NCBI RefSeq assembly: GCF_003576645.1
Contig: NC_044927.1
Coordinates: forward strand, 18,365,197-18,429,196
Origin: Ipomoea triloba
Taxonomy: Eukaryota; Streptophyta; Magnoliopsida; Solanales; Convolvulaceae
DNA: 64,000 bases
Reading direction: 5' to 3'
In this document: piece after piece, positions 32,462-43,179 of the stretch
Layout of the letters: each line of letters begins with the position of its first letter
Position numbering within the stretch: position 1 is the stretch's first letter
Translations under genes and position numbers: made by a program
Notes under the pieces: model-generated
Databases searched by the model: none
What the model was told of the DNA's origin: nothing
What the model saw: only the letters and a program-made list of their open reading frames with translations

Positions 32462-33981
32462 ATGAAGCAGTTTTGGCGTATGATATTGGTCATTAGTTTG
32501 CAAGTCCTGGCGATTGAGGGCAGCCACCAAAGGCCGCCGGCGGCGACACCGGCTCACGCCACTCTCAACAACGCCCTGTCTTTCGACTACTATATGAACA
32601 GCTGCCCACAACTGGAACAAATTGTGCATAATAAAATTATGCAATGGATCAAAAGGGATCGCACCCTTGCTCCCGCCCTCATTAGGTTGCACTTCCACGA
32701 CTGCGCCGTTAGGGTGGGTATGCATTTTATAATGTTTTTTTGAATGATAAGGCCGGAAAAGTCCTATCACTATCCGAATTGAAGGTGTATTTCAAACTAG
32801 GAGGTTTATATATATACTATTCATGGAATCAAACTTGTAACATTGTTGACATTTTACAATTTCTGCAACATAAAAGTAGTCATATATCTTGATGTGAATT
32901 AATACATGTAGATGCATATATGTAGGGATGTGATGGTTCAATCCTATTAAACCACAAGGGAAGTGAAAGGAAGGCAAATGCAAGCATGTCACTAAGGGGA
33001 TTTGAAGCGATAAACGACATCAAGCAAGAGGTGGAGAAGAAGTGCCCTAAGACTGTCTCCTGCGCCGACATTCTCACCGTCGCAGCCAGGGATGCCACTC
33101 TCGCCGTCGGAGGCCCATTTTGGATGGTTCCTTTTGGAAGGAAAGACGGCCGAGTTTCCCTTGCTAAAGAAGCCGATCACACCGTCCCTATTGGCCGGGA
33201 AAGTGTCACCCGTTTGATTAACTTCTTCCAATCCAAGGGTTTGAATGTCCTTGACTTGGTTGTCCTCTCAGGTATATACTACAAAAGTTGTTAGGATCTC
33301 AAAGGTTTACTACTACATCAAAAGTTATAGTTCATTTTCAAGACTTAACTTGATGCAGTTTTAACTGCACTTGGAACTCGATATTTTCTTATAGGTCATT
33401 GTCACATTTACGAGAGGCGGAATGCTGGATTTGACGGCCTTCTGCCAACAATCCTCTAACTATCAATGGATGAACTTGACCTCCACCTAACAAAAATACA
33501 TATATTTTCTTAACATTGATTTAGTGATTTAATATTATCGTATATATAATGTCTTAAAATGTTACATGTGCCATGTTTAGGAGCGCACACCATCGGAAGG
33601 AGTACATGTGAATCCTTACAGTTCAGGCTATCCAATTACAACGGTACTCGCAAACCGGATCCAACCATCAACCGCCATTATCGCAACTTGTTGAGAAGGA
33701 AATGCAAAAAGGCATCAGATTACGTGAATCTTGACGGCGTTACACCCAATGCTTTCGACGTCCAATACTACACAAATCTTGAGAAGAAAATGGGAGTTTT
33801 GCTAACGGACCAGTTACTGTACTCTGACCGGAGAACTGAGCCTCTGGTCGCCGTCTTGGCTTCTCAGCCTTCGGTGTTTGAGCCGCAATTTGCTGCCTCT
33901 ATGGTCAAGCTTGGAAATATTCTGGATCATTTCAATAACGGTGAAGTTCGACTCAATTGTGAGCGTATCAATACTTATTAA
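32462..33981 (+). CDS. Class III secretory peroxidase, peroxidase-7-like
   Basis: There are three exons, 32462-32713, 32926-33271 and 33581-33981, all with GT-AG introns (212 and 309 bp). Joined, they encode 332 residues, the usual family length. A hydrophobic signal peptide spans about 1-20. The distal catalytic Arg75 and His79 lie in IRLHFHDC. The Ca-site motif GCDGSILL begins at 85. The proximal haem-ligand His202 lies in GAHTIGR, split by the second intron at G200. Conserved Cys residues are present (C48, C81, C86 and later pairs). The enzyme oxidises phenolics with H2O2 in the apoplast or vacuole and can cross-link wall polymers. The stretches LNVLDLVVLSGAHTIG and LEKKMGVLLTDQLL recall Arabidopsis PER7. 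The middle intron common in this family is absent. No defect was seen, so the gene is probably functional. Confidence 0.95.
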
Positions 33982-34636
33982 ATATGAGTGTATTTTTAAT
34001 ATTTTGGACTAAATTTGATTAAATTTTAGAGGCTAATGATTGAATTGATAAGTGAAAATACCAATATAATAGTGCCGCTAAGAGTACTTTCATAAAGTAT
34101 GTTTGAATTTGTAATTTCAAAGGATGTGTAATGCGCTTTTGATTCCATAGTGTGAAATGCAATATTGTGGGGGTGACGATATTATCACTATTTTAGATTT
34201 ACACGCGACTGATTTAATGTCCAATGTTTGTATTTAAATAAGTAATTTAAAATATATAAATCAATGTAAGATTATATAAGAACAATTTATTATAGTTGAC
34301 ATTAAAATTAATGTTTAATTTGAACTTTTTTATAAACAATGCAATTATTTAAATATTTATTATAGTTGGTATGGTATAGTATTAGGTAGTAGATACTACT
34401 TTTGGTTGAAATTAATCCAAGTTTTGTAACTTCATAATTCATTTTTGGATAGGTTTGTCAATGAATTCGTCTTCATTGTTTGTTTGCTTCTTTTTTGTTG
34501 GTAGTGTCTCATGTACAATTGTGTTACTGTCGCTAGTTTGCAAAAAGAACAAATTTGGTCTAATTAATTAGTTTTATTATATTAAAGAAATATATAGATG
34601 CATGAATCCCTAAGTTGATTCCTGATAGCGTAAATT
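33982..34636. other. 3' flank of the peroxidase gene
   Basis: AT-rich. It should contain the 3' UTR. No further gene is seen before the CACTA element. Confidence 0.5.
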
Positions 34637-34743
34637 CACTAGTACAAAATTTATCAAAAATATAGGACAATTTGCGTTTCCCACATTTTTGTAATTAAAA
34701 TATCCAATATTTAATTATTATTATTTTTTTTAAAAAATGGACC

Positions 34744-34831
34744 AGCTGCATCCGAAGTACCCACTTCGGATGCAGCTAGTCCGTAGCGTTACACTAGGTG
34801 CGTCCGAAGTGGGAACTTCGGACGCAGCTGC
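34744..34831. repeat. Left subterminal palindromes of the CACTA element
   Basis: Two near-perfect hairpins, one at 34744-34777 and one at about 34800-34831, share the core CATCCGAAGT / CGTCCGAAGT. Their position and orientation fit TNPA-type transposase binding sites. Confidence 0.8.
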
Positions 34832-34866
34832 TTATTATTTTGTTTTTTAATTTTTTTTTAGTTAAA

Positions 34867-35200
34867 ATGTTAGATCTGGATCTCAATCTCCCCCCATTGC
34901 CACTCCACGGGCCAACGCAAATCTGCGCCATCGACTCCCCATCGCCACTCCACGACCAACACCGCCGCCGTTTCCACTCCCACCCGACGTTCCCTCTTTC
35001 AATCTGCAAATGATGTCGTTTCGGAACGCCGCACCACTCCATAGACGAGACCAACGCTTCCTCCCCTGCCGATCTACTTGGTCGAGATCTCCGCCACCGC
35101 AACGCAACCACCGGCTCTCCTGCGACGCCGACGCTACCACCGCACCGCCTCCGCCCCAGCTACCTTCGTCCACGTATTCCCGGTCAGCAGGTTTAATCTT
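34867..35200 (+). other. Possible captured 5' exon in the CACTA element
   Basis: A GC-richer stretch rich in CCACTCC and CGCCGCC codons stands out from its AT-rich surroundings. It can be read from an ATG at 34867 (48 codons) or in another frame from 35010. It may be a captured leader or first exon. I cannot assign a protein family. Confidence 0.35.
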
Positions 35201-35568
35201 AACTCTGAGTAAATACAACAACTCTATTGTAATTGTACGACGATTTGGTGATTTTTTTGAACTTTTTCTTCAAGATTCCGTGTTAAATCGTGTTGTATTA
35301 TTAACCTAGGGTTTTAGTTACACTTAACAATGAAATAATGATAGTGGTAACCATAGTGGTCTCTTTTAATGCCTTTTAAAGGTATGTGGTATTGTTCAGG
35401 TAACTTGTGTGTAGTAGCTGTAATCCTTGTTCACTTGGTAACCATGTAAACAAACTTCTTATACTCTTACAGGTATCATAATTTTGTAATTTGATTAGGT
35501 AAAACAGCTTTGGGAGAAGCAATGATCTTATGCACTCTTAATTTATTATTTTTGTTTCTGTAATCCAG

Positions 35569-36507
35569 CAAAGAGAGACAATGTTGGAAGACGCAGCTTT
35601 GGGAGCCTTAGGCTCATTAGCTGAATCAGCCATGGTATCTCCCACAATTTATTTCAGGACTTAATCTGATCCATCTTTCAGTTTTGCTAGTGACTCTGTC
35701 CCTTGAGTAAACGTGCAGGATGAGTTTTGGCCATTCTATGGCATTGTAATGCCCTACCTAAAATTTACGGTAGTAACTGCAAAAGCGGATTCTGATTACT
35801 TGCTTGTAGCCAACTCCCTGAAGTGCATTGCTGTGATTGCGGTGGTAGTGGGGAAAAGTATGTTCTATGCTGATGTCGATGATGTGAGTATGATTATGAT
35901 TTTGTTGTTTTTTCCAATAAGCTGAATTAATCCTTTTTGGTTCCTTATTAATTCTAATGATGCCTTATGTTGTTGTGCCTTGCAAGGTTGTTAGAGATCT
36001 CATCTTGTTACAAGAATCTAACTCTGGAAACGATGGCACAGTGAGGGGTTATTTGCTACAGGTATGTTGTGACACACTTCATATTTTCTATGGTTTTGGA
36101 CTATACTAAACGAACACATTTTATATCTGTGCAGGCGTGGGGTGGAGTCTGCCGATCTTTAGGGGTGGACTTTCTTGCTTACCTGAGTGTTTCCGTGCCT
36201 CAGCTGATTCAGTCTGCTAAACGGATAGATTACCTGACAGATGATGTTGATAGTGATGATAAGCGAAGAAGTATTATCTTGAAGGAGAAGTTCTTGGCTT
36301 GTAATACAATAGGCTGCTTTGCTGCTCATATCAACAGAGGACTGCATATGTGGATTAAGGAGGTTTGTCAAGATCCTTAACAATAGAATGGGGCCTCGGA
36401 GAAACAAAGTAATCTGTGAATTTAATGATTAATGCAGGTTGTAGATGCTGTTCTTCCACTTATCAATTTTAAACTCGATGAACGAGTTAGAATAGCTGTA
36501 GCAACAG
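35569..36507 (+). pseudogene. Captured importin-5 (KETCH1/RanBP5-type) exons
   Basis: Five exons are each bounded by AG and GT: 35569-35634, 35719-35883, 35987-36061, 36135-36362 and 36438-36507. All junctions are phase 0 until the last, which ends after one base of a codon. Joined they give about 201 codons without a stop. The encoded HEAT-repeat sequence matches the middle of importin-5: DEFWPFYGIVMPYLK, ANSLKCIAVIAVVVGK, GYLLQAWGGVCRSLGVDFL, EKFLACNTIGCFAAHINRG. Importin-5 carries ribosomal proteins and other cargo into the nucleus. Here both gene ends are missing (the real protein exceeds 1000 residues), so this is a fragment carried by the surrounding CACTA element. Its preserved splice sites and frame suggest recent capture or continued expression. 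Confidence 0.85.
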
Positions 36508-36790
36508 GTAACCTTTCTTTCGGTGTCTCCTTATCGTGGATTGTGAGCTCTATATTAATCAACTCAAGTAAGGATGTATACACAGACACACAGATACACA
36601 CACAGGCACACACAAACATATATTGGAATATAGCTATTTAGCTGTTTTTTTTTGCTTTTTTTTTTAATTCTATTTCAGTAATCTTTTGATAGGCATGTGG
36701 GAAAATGAGCATGCATTCACTGCTTGTATTTGCAATGTTATTAGTATTTTAATTCTTTTGAATGATGATGTCCATTTTTAAAATGATTGG

Positions 36791-37147
36791 CAGCTAGAAA
36801 AATATGGGCATGCCCAAGATGTAATATATTCAGGCCTTCATATAGATCCATCAAGGTAATGTAACAAACTTCAAATGGAAGCTACATCCTTACTTGAGTT
36901 GTGTAGAAGAATGGTTGTTTGATGTTTGCCATTTGTTTATATACCTCCCTGTTTATTTGGGAATATGATATATTCAATCTGCTTACTTAAAATGTTCTGC
37001 TCATCTTTTATATATTCCATAAATTATAATTAAATGTGAAAATTTGTGTGCATTAGTATGTCCTTATGATTCTAGGTCTTGAATCAAGTTGAGCTTGATT
37101 GTCCTGACATTGAAACATTATGTATAAAAGATCTCATTGACGAATGA
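36791..37147 (+). other. Possible further captured exons, unidentified
   Basis: A segment after a GGCAG acceptor at 36790 (LEKYGHAQDVIYSGLHIDPS) and ending before GTAATG at 36856, plus a segment at about 37078-37147 ending in an in-frame stop (ELDCPDIETLCIKDLID), look exon-like. They do not fit importin-5 in sequence, so they could come from other genes. Their identity is not established. Confidence 0.3.
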
Positions 37148-37320
37148 AAGTAAGTATTTTATCCTAAGTGGAATTCTGAGATTAGCTAATATGTACTTTG
37201 ATTTTTTGAATTATTCGTTGGGGTTTTTGTAAATTTTTATGTGTTAATTTAATGTGTTGACAGTGTTGAGGTTGCTGGAATGTACAGGAAAAAATTAATT
37301 TTTTTTAAAAATAAAAATGA

Positions 37321-37585
37321 CTATCTGCGTCCGGAGTTGGGAAGTTCCGGACGCAGATAGTATACTTTTTTCTTTAAAAATATACTATCTGCGTCTGGAG
37401 CTTCCTAGCTCCAAATGTAGATGGTCCATTAAAACAATAATAAAAAGACCATCTGCGTCTGGAACTGCCAGCTAGTTGCTATCTGCGTCCGGGGCAACTC
37501 CGGACGCAGATAGTCCATGGCAACTGCGTTTCCGGCATATGCGTCCGGAGTACTCCGGACGCAGATAGTCCAAAACTCCGGACGC
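37321..37585. repeat. Right subterminal palindrome array of the CACTA element
   Basis: There are at least five copies of a unit containing TCTGCGTCCGGA and its complement TCCGGACGCAGA, arranged head-to-head. They differ from the left-end units by a few bases but share the CGTCCG core. Confidence 0.85.
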
Positions 37586-37611
37586 AGATGCCTGTTTCTG
37601 TACTAGTGATT

Positions 37612-37897
37612 GGATCGGGAGTCAAGACTACGCTACGAATACGTATATAGTGAGCAAGTAGAAGGACGCTTAGTCAGTTAGTCGGTCGAACCAGCCAGTC
37701 GGTCTACCAAGTGAGGATCGAGCGGACTAAAGCTATGTTGTATTATGGAGAAGAAGACGAATACAAGTGATATAGTGTTACAATGTAGTGAATACCACAA
37801 GTGATGTGTTATTGCGAAGAGATGAATCTGACATGTGACTTTGTGTGACAATACATTGGATATCACAAGTAAGAAGAGGACCTCCTACTTATACTAA
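37612..37897. other. Spacer, unidentified repeat-like DNA
   Basis: Contains motifs such as GTCAGTTAGTCGGTCGAACC that have counterparts at 38320-38520, on the other side of the small element at 37898-38263. The two flanks may be one older element split by it. No gene is seen. Confidence 0.35.
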
Positions 37898-38263
37898 GGC
37901 CTTCTCTAATAGTTAGAATTTTGGTGTAGTTTTTGAGGAGATTTTGTAAGTGTGATTAGGAAAGAGAAAATAAGGTGGAAGAAAAAAAAAAGAAAAGAAA
38001 AAAAAATACAAAACAAGGCTGACAAAAAAAATAAAAATAAAATAAAAAATAAAAAGTATTACGTGCCCAGGCAGGCGCGTGCAGTGCACACGCCAGCCTG
38101 GGCGCGAATCTGTGCCTCACTTGCGTGAGGCGCAATGATGCTGCCAAAATGAGGGGCCCACCAAACCTGCAAAATCTTGATTTTGCAGGAGAAATACTAA
38201 AAACACCATCCACCCATATTTTACTGTTCCAAGTTTAACCCAAAAGTAACTATTGGGACACCC
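37898..38263. mobile_element. PIF/Harbinger-like MITE
   Basis: The ends GGCCTTCTCTAATAGTTA and TAACTATTGGGACACCC are inverted with a few mismatches. TAA flanks both sides (37895-37897 and 38264-38266). A strong palindrome at 38060-38110 (GTGCCCAGGCAGGCGCGTGC and its complement) sits in the centre. No coding capacity is present. Confidence 0.65.
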
Positions 38264-38640
38264 TAAGCATGTCATCTAAGCTATTTAATGCTCTATATGC
38301 AAGTGGCTTGACATTGAGCGCTCTTGTTGGTCTACTTAGTCAGTCACTCTACAGCTACACGTAGACTGATTACTTAGGCGACATCATTCCTGCACTCTAT
38401 CAGTCGCCTTCCTTGCAGACACAAGTGGATCTCCTTTACTTGTAGTATAAGCTAAGTCCTCTAACTTACAAAGTGGGTCACGTAGCGGACCGACCGTGTG
38501 GCTCTAGCAGACCGACCAGGTGGGATTCTGCCGGTGCGATCCCACGGGTAATCTTGGAGAGCCTTTAACCATCACTAGGCTTTTGTTGATAGTCATGACA
38601 TATGCAAACATCAATGTGAATTATTTATGTTGGAACTTGA
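38264..38640. other. Spacer, no gene recognised
   Basis: Moderately GC-rich DNA with GACCGACC and AGTCAGTC motifs related to 37612-37897. No supported coding region. Confidence 0.4.
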
Positions 38641-38649
38641 AGGGCAATA

Positions 38650-39060
38650 TCATATCAGAAGGAGTGAGAGACATTCGAAGGATAAGAACTTTGATTCCTT
38701 CATGTTTCCATTAACTATTCTTGCTTCAATAATGTGATATGCCAATCTTGTGATGATGAGACGCGTACCGTTATAAAGACCAAGAGAATGGTCTATTTTC
38801 CGCAATAATATAACAGGTGCACCGACCTTTAATGTCAATGAATGATTAAGAAAATCATACAATCTCAAACTATTTAATAATTTAGGAGCATGTACTTCTA
38901 ATAGATTTTCATCATCTGATTCTATCTTACACAAAGAGTCACAACTTAAATATGTTCATCCTTTTGCAATATTCATGTCGCACATGTACTGATTAATTTG
39001 ATCAACGACATCTAAAGTCGACGAGCGGATCACTGACCTTCCAGCTGCGACGCATCAAGT
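38650..39060 (-). pseudogene. Helitron PIF1-type helicase fragment
   Basis: On the minus strand the reading TLDVVDQINQYM (about 39010) is followed, after an in-frame stop near 38968, by SDDENLLEVHAP, LNSLRLYDFLNHSLTLKVGA, PVILLRKIDHSLGLYNGTRL and ITRLAYHIIEARIVNG. These are the C-terminal helicase motifs of plant Helitron Rep/helicase proteins. The Rep domain and upstream helicase motifs are absent. A CACTA-type terminus begins just to the right at 39133, which may explain the truncation. Confidence 0.85.
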
Positions 39061-39132
39061 GTGCGATATCTTGAGCTTGAAATTTTAAAAAATCACTTTT
39101 AATGTAATCAAAACATTGATTCATAACAGTCA

Positions 39133-39260
39133 CTACAAGAAATTTCACATTTAGTGACAACAGAAGTTGTCACTAAAACTACCGATTTTGGTCACTATTG
39201 AAATTGAAATTTTAATTTTATGATTTACATGTATATATTATGTGATTTTTTTTCCATAAA
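39133..39260 (+). mobile_element. CACTA terminus fragment
   Basis: CACTACAAGAAATTTC is a canonical CACTA end. It is followed by the subterminal pair TTTAGTGACAACAGAAGTTG / GTCACTAAAAC. No opposite end was found in the window. Confidence 0.6.
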
Positions 39261-40380
39261 ATTAGTTTTGATAGTCAAACTGTAAAATATATTGATTTTA
39301 CCAATCACTAAATTTCAAAATGTTTCAGATTCACAGGTATATATAAGTAAAACTCACATCTAAAACCTAATTATTTTTGTCAATATTTCATACATTTAAA
39401 GCAAGTCTGTGACTATTGTAAGAAGTTACTAACCTTGAGTCTAACATACAACATAAAGCATTATTGTGTGATAGTGGGTAGTTAACTTTGAGATAAGACC
39501 ATTCAAGCATATAAGTATGTTTCGAGCTTGTTTCTATGCTTTCAAAATTCAAATAATCATACTGGCATCAGGAAAATAAAAATATATTAGAATGTATGAA
39601 TCATATATCTAAACTGTTAATCCAAACTTCACTCCAGATTACCAACAGGAGTGTATGGCTTTTTGGGATGATGCTCATCCAAACTATTGAAATGCAATGT
39701 CCATAGTCGTTGATTGGCAGACCACTCAAGCTTCATATTTCATCAAAGTATCCATTTCTTATGATATTATGATTTATAACATATAAGAATCGACAAATAA
39801 ACTATAGTATGAGTCTTCCTTGCATGCAACAAATATCACAAAAATTCAGTGTTCTAAAATAAGTGTAAAAATACAATATGTAGATAATCTGCATTGCATT
39901 ATATATCATTAATTTAATTACTTATTGGTCAGTTATTACAAGATCTTGAGGTACATTTATATTTTGATATTCACTAAATATAACTATATTATGAAAAAAT
40001 TTACCTGAGAGTAATAGAATAATAAGCACTTGAGTGATTGTTAGTTGACCGTAGAGCGTTGATATTCTCTGGACAAATAACTGTTGGTTGACCGTAGAGC
40101 GTTGATATTCTCTGGACAAATAACTGTTGGTTGACCGTAGAGCGTTGATATTCTCTGGACAAATAATTGTTGAAAAAAATAGCATAAAAAGACATTTTAG
40201 TGGCTATTTTGTGGTACAAATATATATGGAATCCACTTCCGATTCAGATCGGGCCAAAGTGGATGCTGGTTCTTTGTAGTTAGACGAAGAGATTGATATA
40301 TTGTACGCTCAAAACGGGTAATGAGTGAATGAGAAATTGGTTCTCAAAGTTGCATTGACCCATTTGAGTTGGAAAAATAG
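39261..40380. other. AT-rich region, probably Helitron interior
   Basis: No coding region is supported. A 43-bp tandem repeat lies at 40044-40172. The stretch GTTGATATTCTCTGGACAAATAAC is similar to one inside the Helitron at about 44445, which suggests common origin. Confidence 0.4.
40044..40172. repeat. Three tandem copies, 43-bp period
   Basis: GTTGACCGTAGAGCGTTGAT starts at 40044, 40087 and 40130. The copies differ at one or two positions, so they are not exact duplicates. Confidence 0.95.
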
Positions 40381-40763
40381 AGTTAAAATACAATTGTCTT
40401 ACGAATAGGAATTGTATTACCATATTTTACAATATTACGCAAATCTTAATAGTATATGAGTGTTTTGGGTGGAAACTTAAAATGAAGGATTTTGTTTTTA
40501 TTAATAGTATAGATTACGTTGACGGGACGTATATGTACTGCATTATTACGATTAGTAATTTTAATCTAGAATTATATTACGATTAGGACAGTATGGAAGA
40601 ATATATTTTATTAGGAATTTTATTACTATATTTTAATGTACAATTGTTGTACGAATATGAATTGTGTTACCATATTTTACAATATTACGCAAACTTTAAT
40701 AGTATAGGAGTGTTTTGGACGGGAAGTTAAAATGAAGGATTTTGTAATAATTAATAATATAGA
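40381..40763 (-). mobile_element. Two tandem Helitron 5' ends
   Basis: About 135 bp ending at 40513 (minus-strand start TCTATACTATTAATAAAAAC) is repeated with divergence ending at 40763 (TCTATATTATTAATTATT). Both contain the stretch ATTTTACAATATTACGCAAA. On the minus strand these are Helitron 5' termini. The helicase fragment to the left may belong to the first one, but no 3' end was found. Confidence 0.6.
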
Positions 40764-40814
40764 TTATAGACCTAACTTTATATAGATTATTAGTAGAGTA
40801 GATATAATGGCAAA

Positions 40815-41060
40815 TTATTGTGTGGACTATGGTCCACATAGCTATGTGGACCATGAATATAAGGTACATTTTTATTATACTAAGAGTACATTATTTTTGT
40901 ACTAAAGGTACATTATTTAATTGCATATATAAAATAATATATTTTCAGTACATAAATAATGTACTCTAAAATAATGTACTTTATGTATAAAAATAATGTA
41001 CTTTTAGTATATTTAAAAATATATTTTTTATTTATGGTCCACTTGAAATATAATTGGGTA
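40815..41060. mobile_element. MITE copy, GGTCCACA family
   Basis: GTGGACCATGAATATAAGGTACATTT at the left is mirrored by TTTTTTATTTATGGTCCAC at the right. The best-preserved copy of this AT-rich family in the window, it also carries an extra outer GGACTATGGTCCAC. Confidence 0.75.
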
Positions 41061-41174
41061 GATGATGTGAAATTCCAAGTGATATTATTGGCCGGTGCGT
41101 GCCACGATTTGTGGAATGAATTCTTTTGAAGGCTTTTCAATTTAATCGAAGTTAGGCCCATTCATGCTTCAATT

Positions 41175-41635
41175 GAATTTTATGGTGCGTTTGGTCACAC
41201 ATGGAATTAGAATGTAAATTAGAATCAAATACTTGGCAATGGTAATGAATTTTGACGAAAGTATTTTGTATGTTTGGTAATAGGGTGTAATTGAAATGAT
41301 TATTAATATTAATATTTGGTTATTTATGACCCTATAATGGAAATAAATTTTTTAAAATACAAAAATCAAGTCAATTGATCCTAATATAATGACATCCAAA
41401 GCATAAATATGAACAAAAAAAAAAAAAACAAATCTAAAAGTATTAATCCAAACTGGAAAGTTAGATTACCAATAAGATGGAATGCTACTCATTTTTAGTT
41501 AAGGAATGAAAATGTTAATTGAAGGAGTAATCAAAACGCATAGTTGTGCTTTAAAAAATTATCAATCAAACACTAACTATGATTATGATTCTCATTCCTA
41601 ATGTGTAAACCCATTAATCAAACACACGTACCCTT
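41175..41635. mobile_element. Candidate TIR element (GTGCGTTTGGT)
   Basis: GTGCGTTTGGTCACACATGGAATTAG at the left is roughly mirrored by ATTCCTAATGTGTAAACCCATTAATCAAACACACGTAC at the right. Non-coding. Boundaries are approximate. Confidence 0.5.
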
Positions 41636-42235
41636 ACTATTTTTATTATTGTTTTTCTTAGACAATTCTTTTATATTCGACTAGTATTTTCGCACATGCG
41701 ATGCACGGAATGGATTTGTTATAATATATTAAAAATATTTGGATTAATATATAATTATTTAAATTAGATAATCAAATATTATATAGTGGAATTGAAGATA
41801 TGTTTTGGATCATTTATATTTTTTGATGTTATCATTGCTTGAGTTTGAGCAAATAATTGCTCAAATTAATAGCTAATGTGTAGATCTACGCATGCGGTGT
41901 TATAACTTTGGATATTTTATATATCATTATTTATGATTTTTATAAATTGGGCAAATGTACTTGTTCTCTAACAACTCAGTTATTGGAATCAATTGTCATC
42001 TTAAATCATTTGTATGGAACATATGTTTTTTGTCTAGATATATAGCAATTTTGTCATTTTGTAAGGAAAAAAAAACAAAAAAAAACATGAGTTAATTAGT
42101 GCATTTTTTAGTTTTTCGTTCCTTTACAGTTTCCCTTAAGAAAACATGAGTTAATTAATCCATCTGTTAAGCATTTAATTGGTCCAGTCAAACTAAGAAG
42201 AAATGAAACTCAAATAAATATTGTATGGTAAATCA

Positions 42236-42790
42236 AAAACAAAACAACCAAGGCTATCATGCATTGAGTTCAATCTTAGGCTTTTTCAAACTCTTTGAAG
42301 ACGATGAACAATCCATGTTTACTCTCTTCAAAGACGGTTGCTCAGGAGTAGTTTCATCAATGGAGATGACTTCTAGATTTGTCGAATATGTAGCTTCCAG
42401 TGGTGTTATGCCCTGGTCAAAAATAACTATTAAAAAATCAAGGCTAAAAAAATTTTATTGCATGAGGTAGAACGAAATTGTAATTAAAAATTACCTTGGT
42501 TGCTATCCACACCTCCGGGAGCCTTCAACACTCAAAATCCTTGAGTTTAAACATGTCTTTGGGAAAATCAGAATCATCTTAATCCGTAACACTAATCAAA
42601 GTGTCATTATTCGTTTTCATAATGTACTTTTGCTCGCACGACTTAAATCTCATGTGAGAGGTTTGCACAACAAAATTGTGAATATTATAGATTTTCCCTT
42701 CCTTCAAGAGTTTGTTGAATTGTTTGACAAATTCTTTAGAAATTTGTAAATGGATACAAATTCCATGAGGGAATCACCCATAAATATTAA
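42236..42790 (-). pseudogene. RPA1-like gene remnant in Helitron
   Basis: The right segment (about 42780-42495) reads as part of an RPA1/DUF223-type OB fold: KEFVKQFNKLLKEGKIYNIH, NFVVQTSHMRFK, KYIMKTNNDTLISVTD, then a stop. It ends at a possible donor at 42494. The left segment (about 42400-42240) reads EATYSTNLEVISIDETTPEQ, then KRVNMDC, then SLKKPKIELNA and a stop, like the acidic and basic tail of these proteins. Single-strand-DNA-binding RPA1 paralogs are frequent passengers of plant Helitrons. Internal stops make it inactive. Confidence 0.65.
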
Positions 42791-43179
42791 TATTAATTAA
42801 TAAATAAATATTATAAATTTTATATTTTTTCAATCATGAATATACTAAAAAATAGTAATAATTCATTATGTGATTATATTCTGTGGATAACAAATCCATT
42901 ATGTGATTATAATCTATGATATATACTGAAGTTTGATTGTCTAATATGCAACATACAACATAAAGTAAAAATTCAGTATTCTAAAATAAGCCATTTAACT
43001 AATATACTATGAGTATGAGTCTAAATTATAGTATAAGTCTAAACTATAGTATTAATCCAATATTAATAAATAAATAATATAAATTTATATTCTATATGTA
43101 ACAAATTCATTTTGTGATTATATTTTGTGGATAGCAAATCCATTATGTGATTAAATTTTGTAATGTATATTGAAGTATG

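Larger units (their letters stand above)
34637..37608. mobile_element. CACTA transposon carrying host gene exons (Pack-CACTA)
   Basis: The termini CACTAGTACA (34637) and TGTACTAGTG (ending 37608) are inverted, and a 3-bp duplication ATT flanks them (34634-34636 and 37609-37611). Subterminal palindromic repeats are dense: two units at 34744-34831 of the type GCGTCCGAAGTGGG...CTTCGGACGC, and at least five at 37321-37585 built on TCTGCGTCCGGA. No transposase is encoded in the 2972 bp. The interior instead holds multi-exon host sequence (see 35569-36507). The ends, duplication and subterminal arrays together make a complete non-autonomous CACTA element. Confidence 0.92.

Noticed and set aside
34867..35309. 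A complete small gene at the left of the CACTA element
   Set aside because: Two competing frames, no domain and low-complexity Pro/Arg composition; at most a captured exon.
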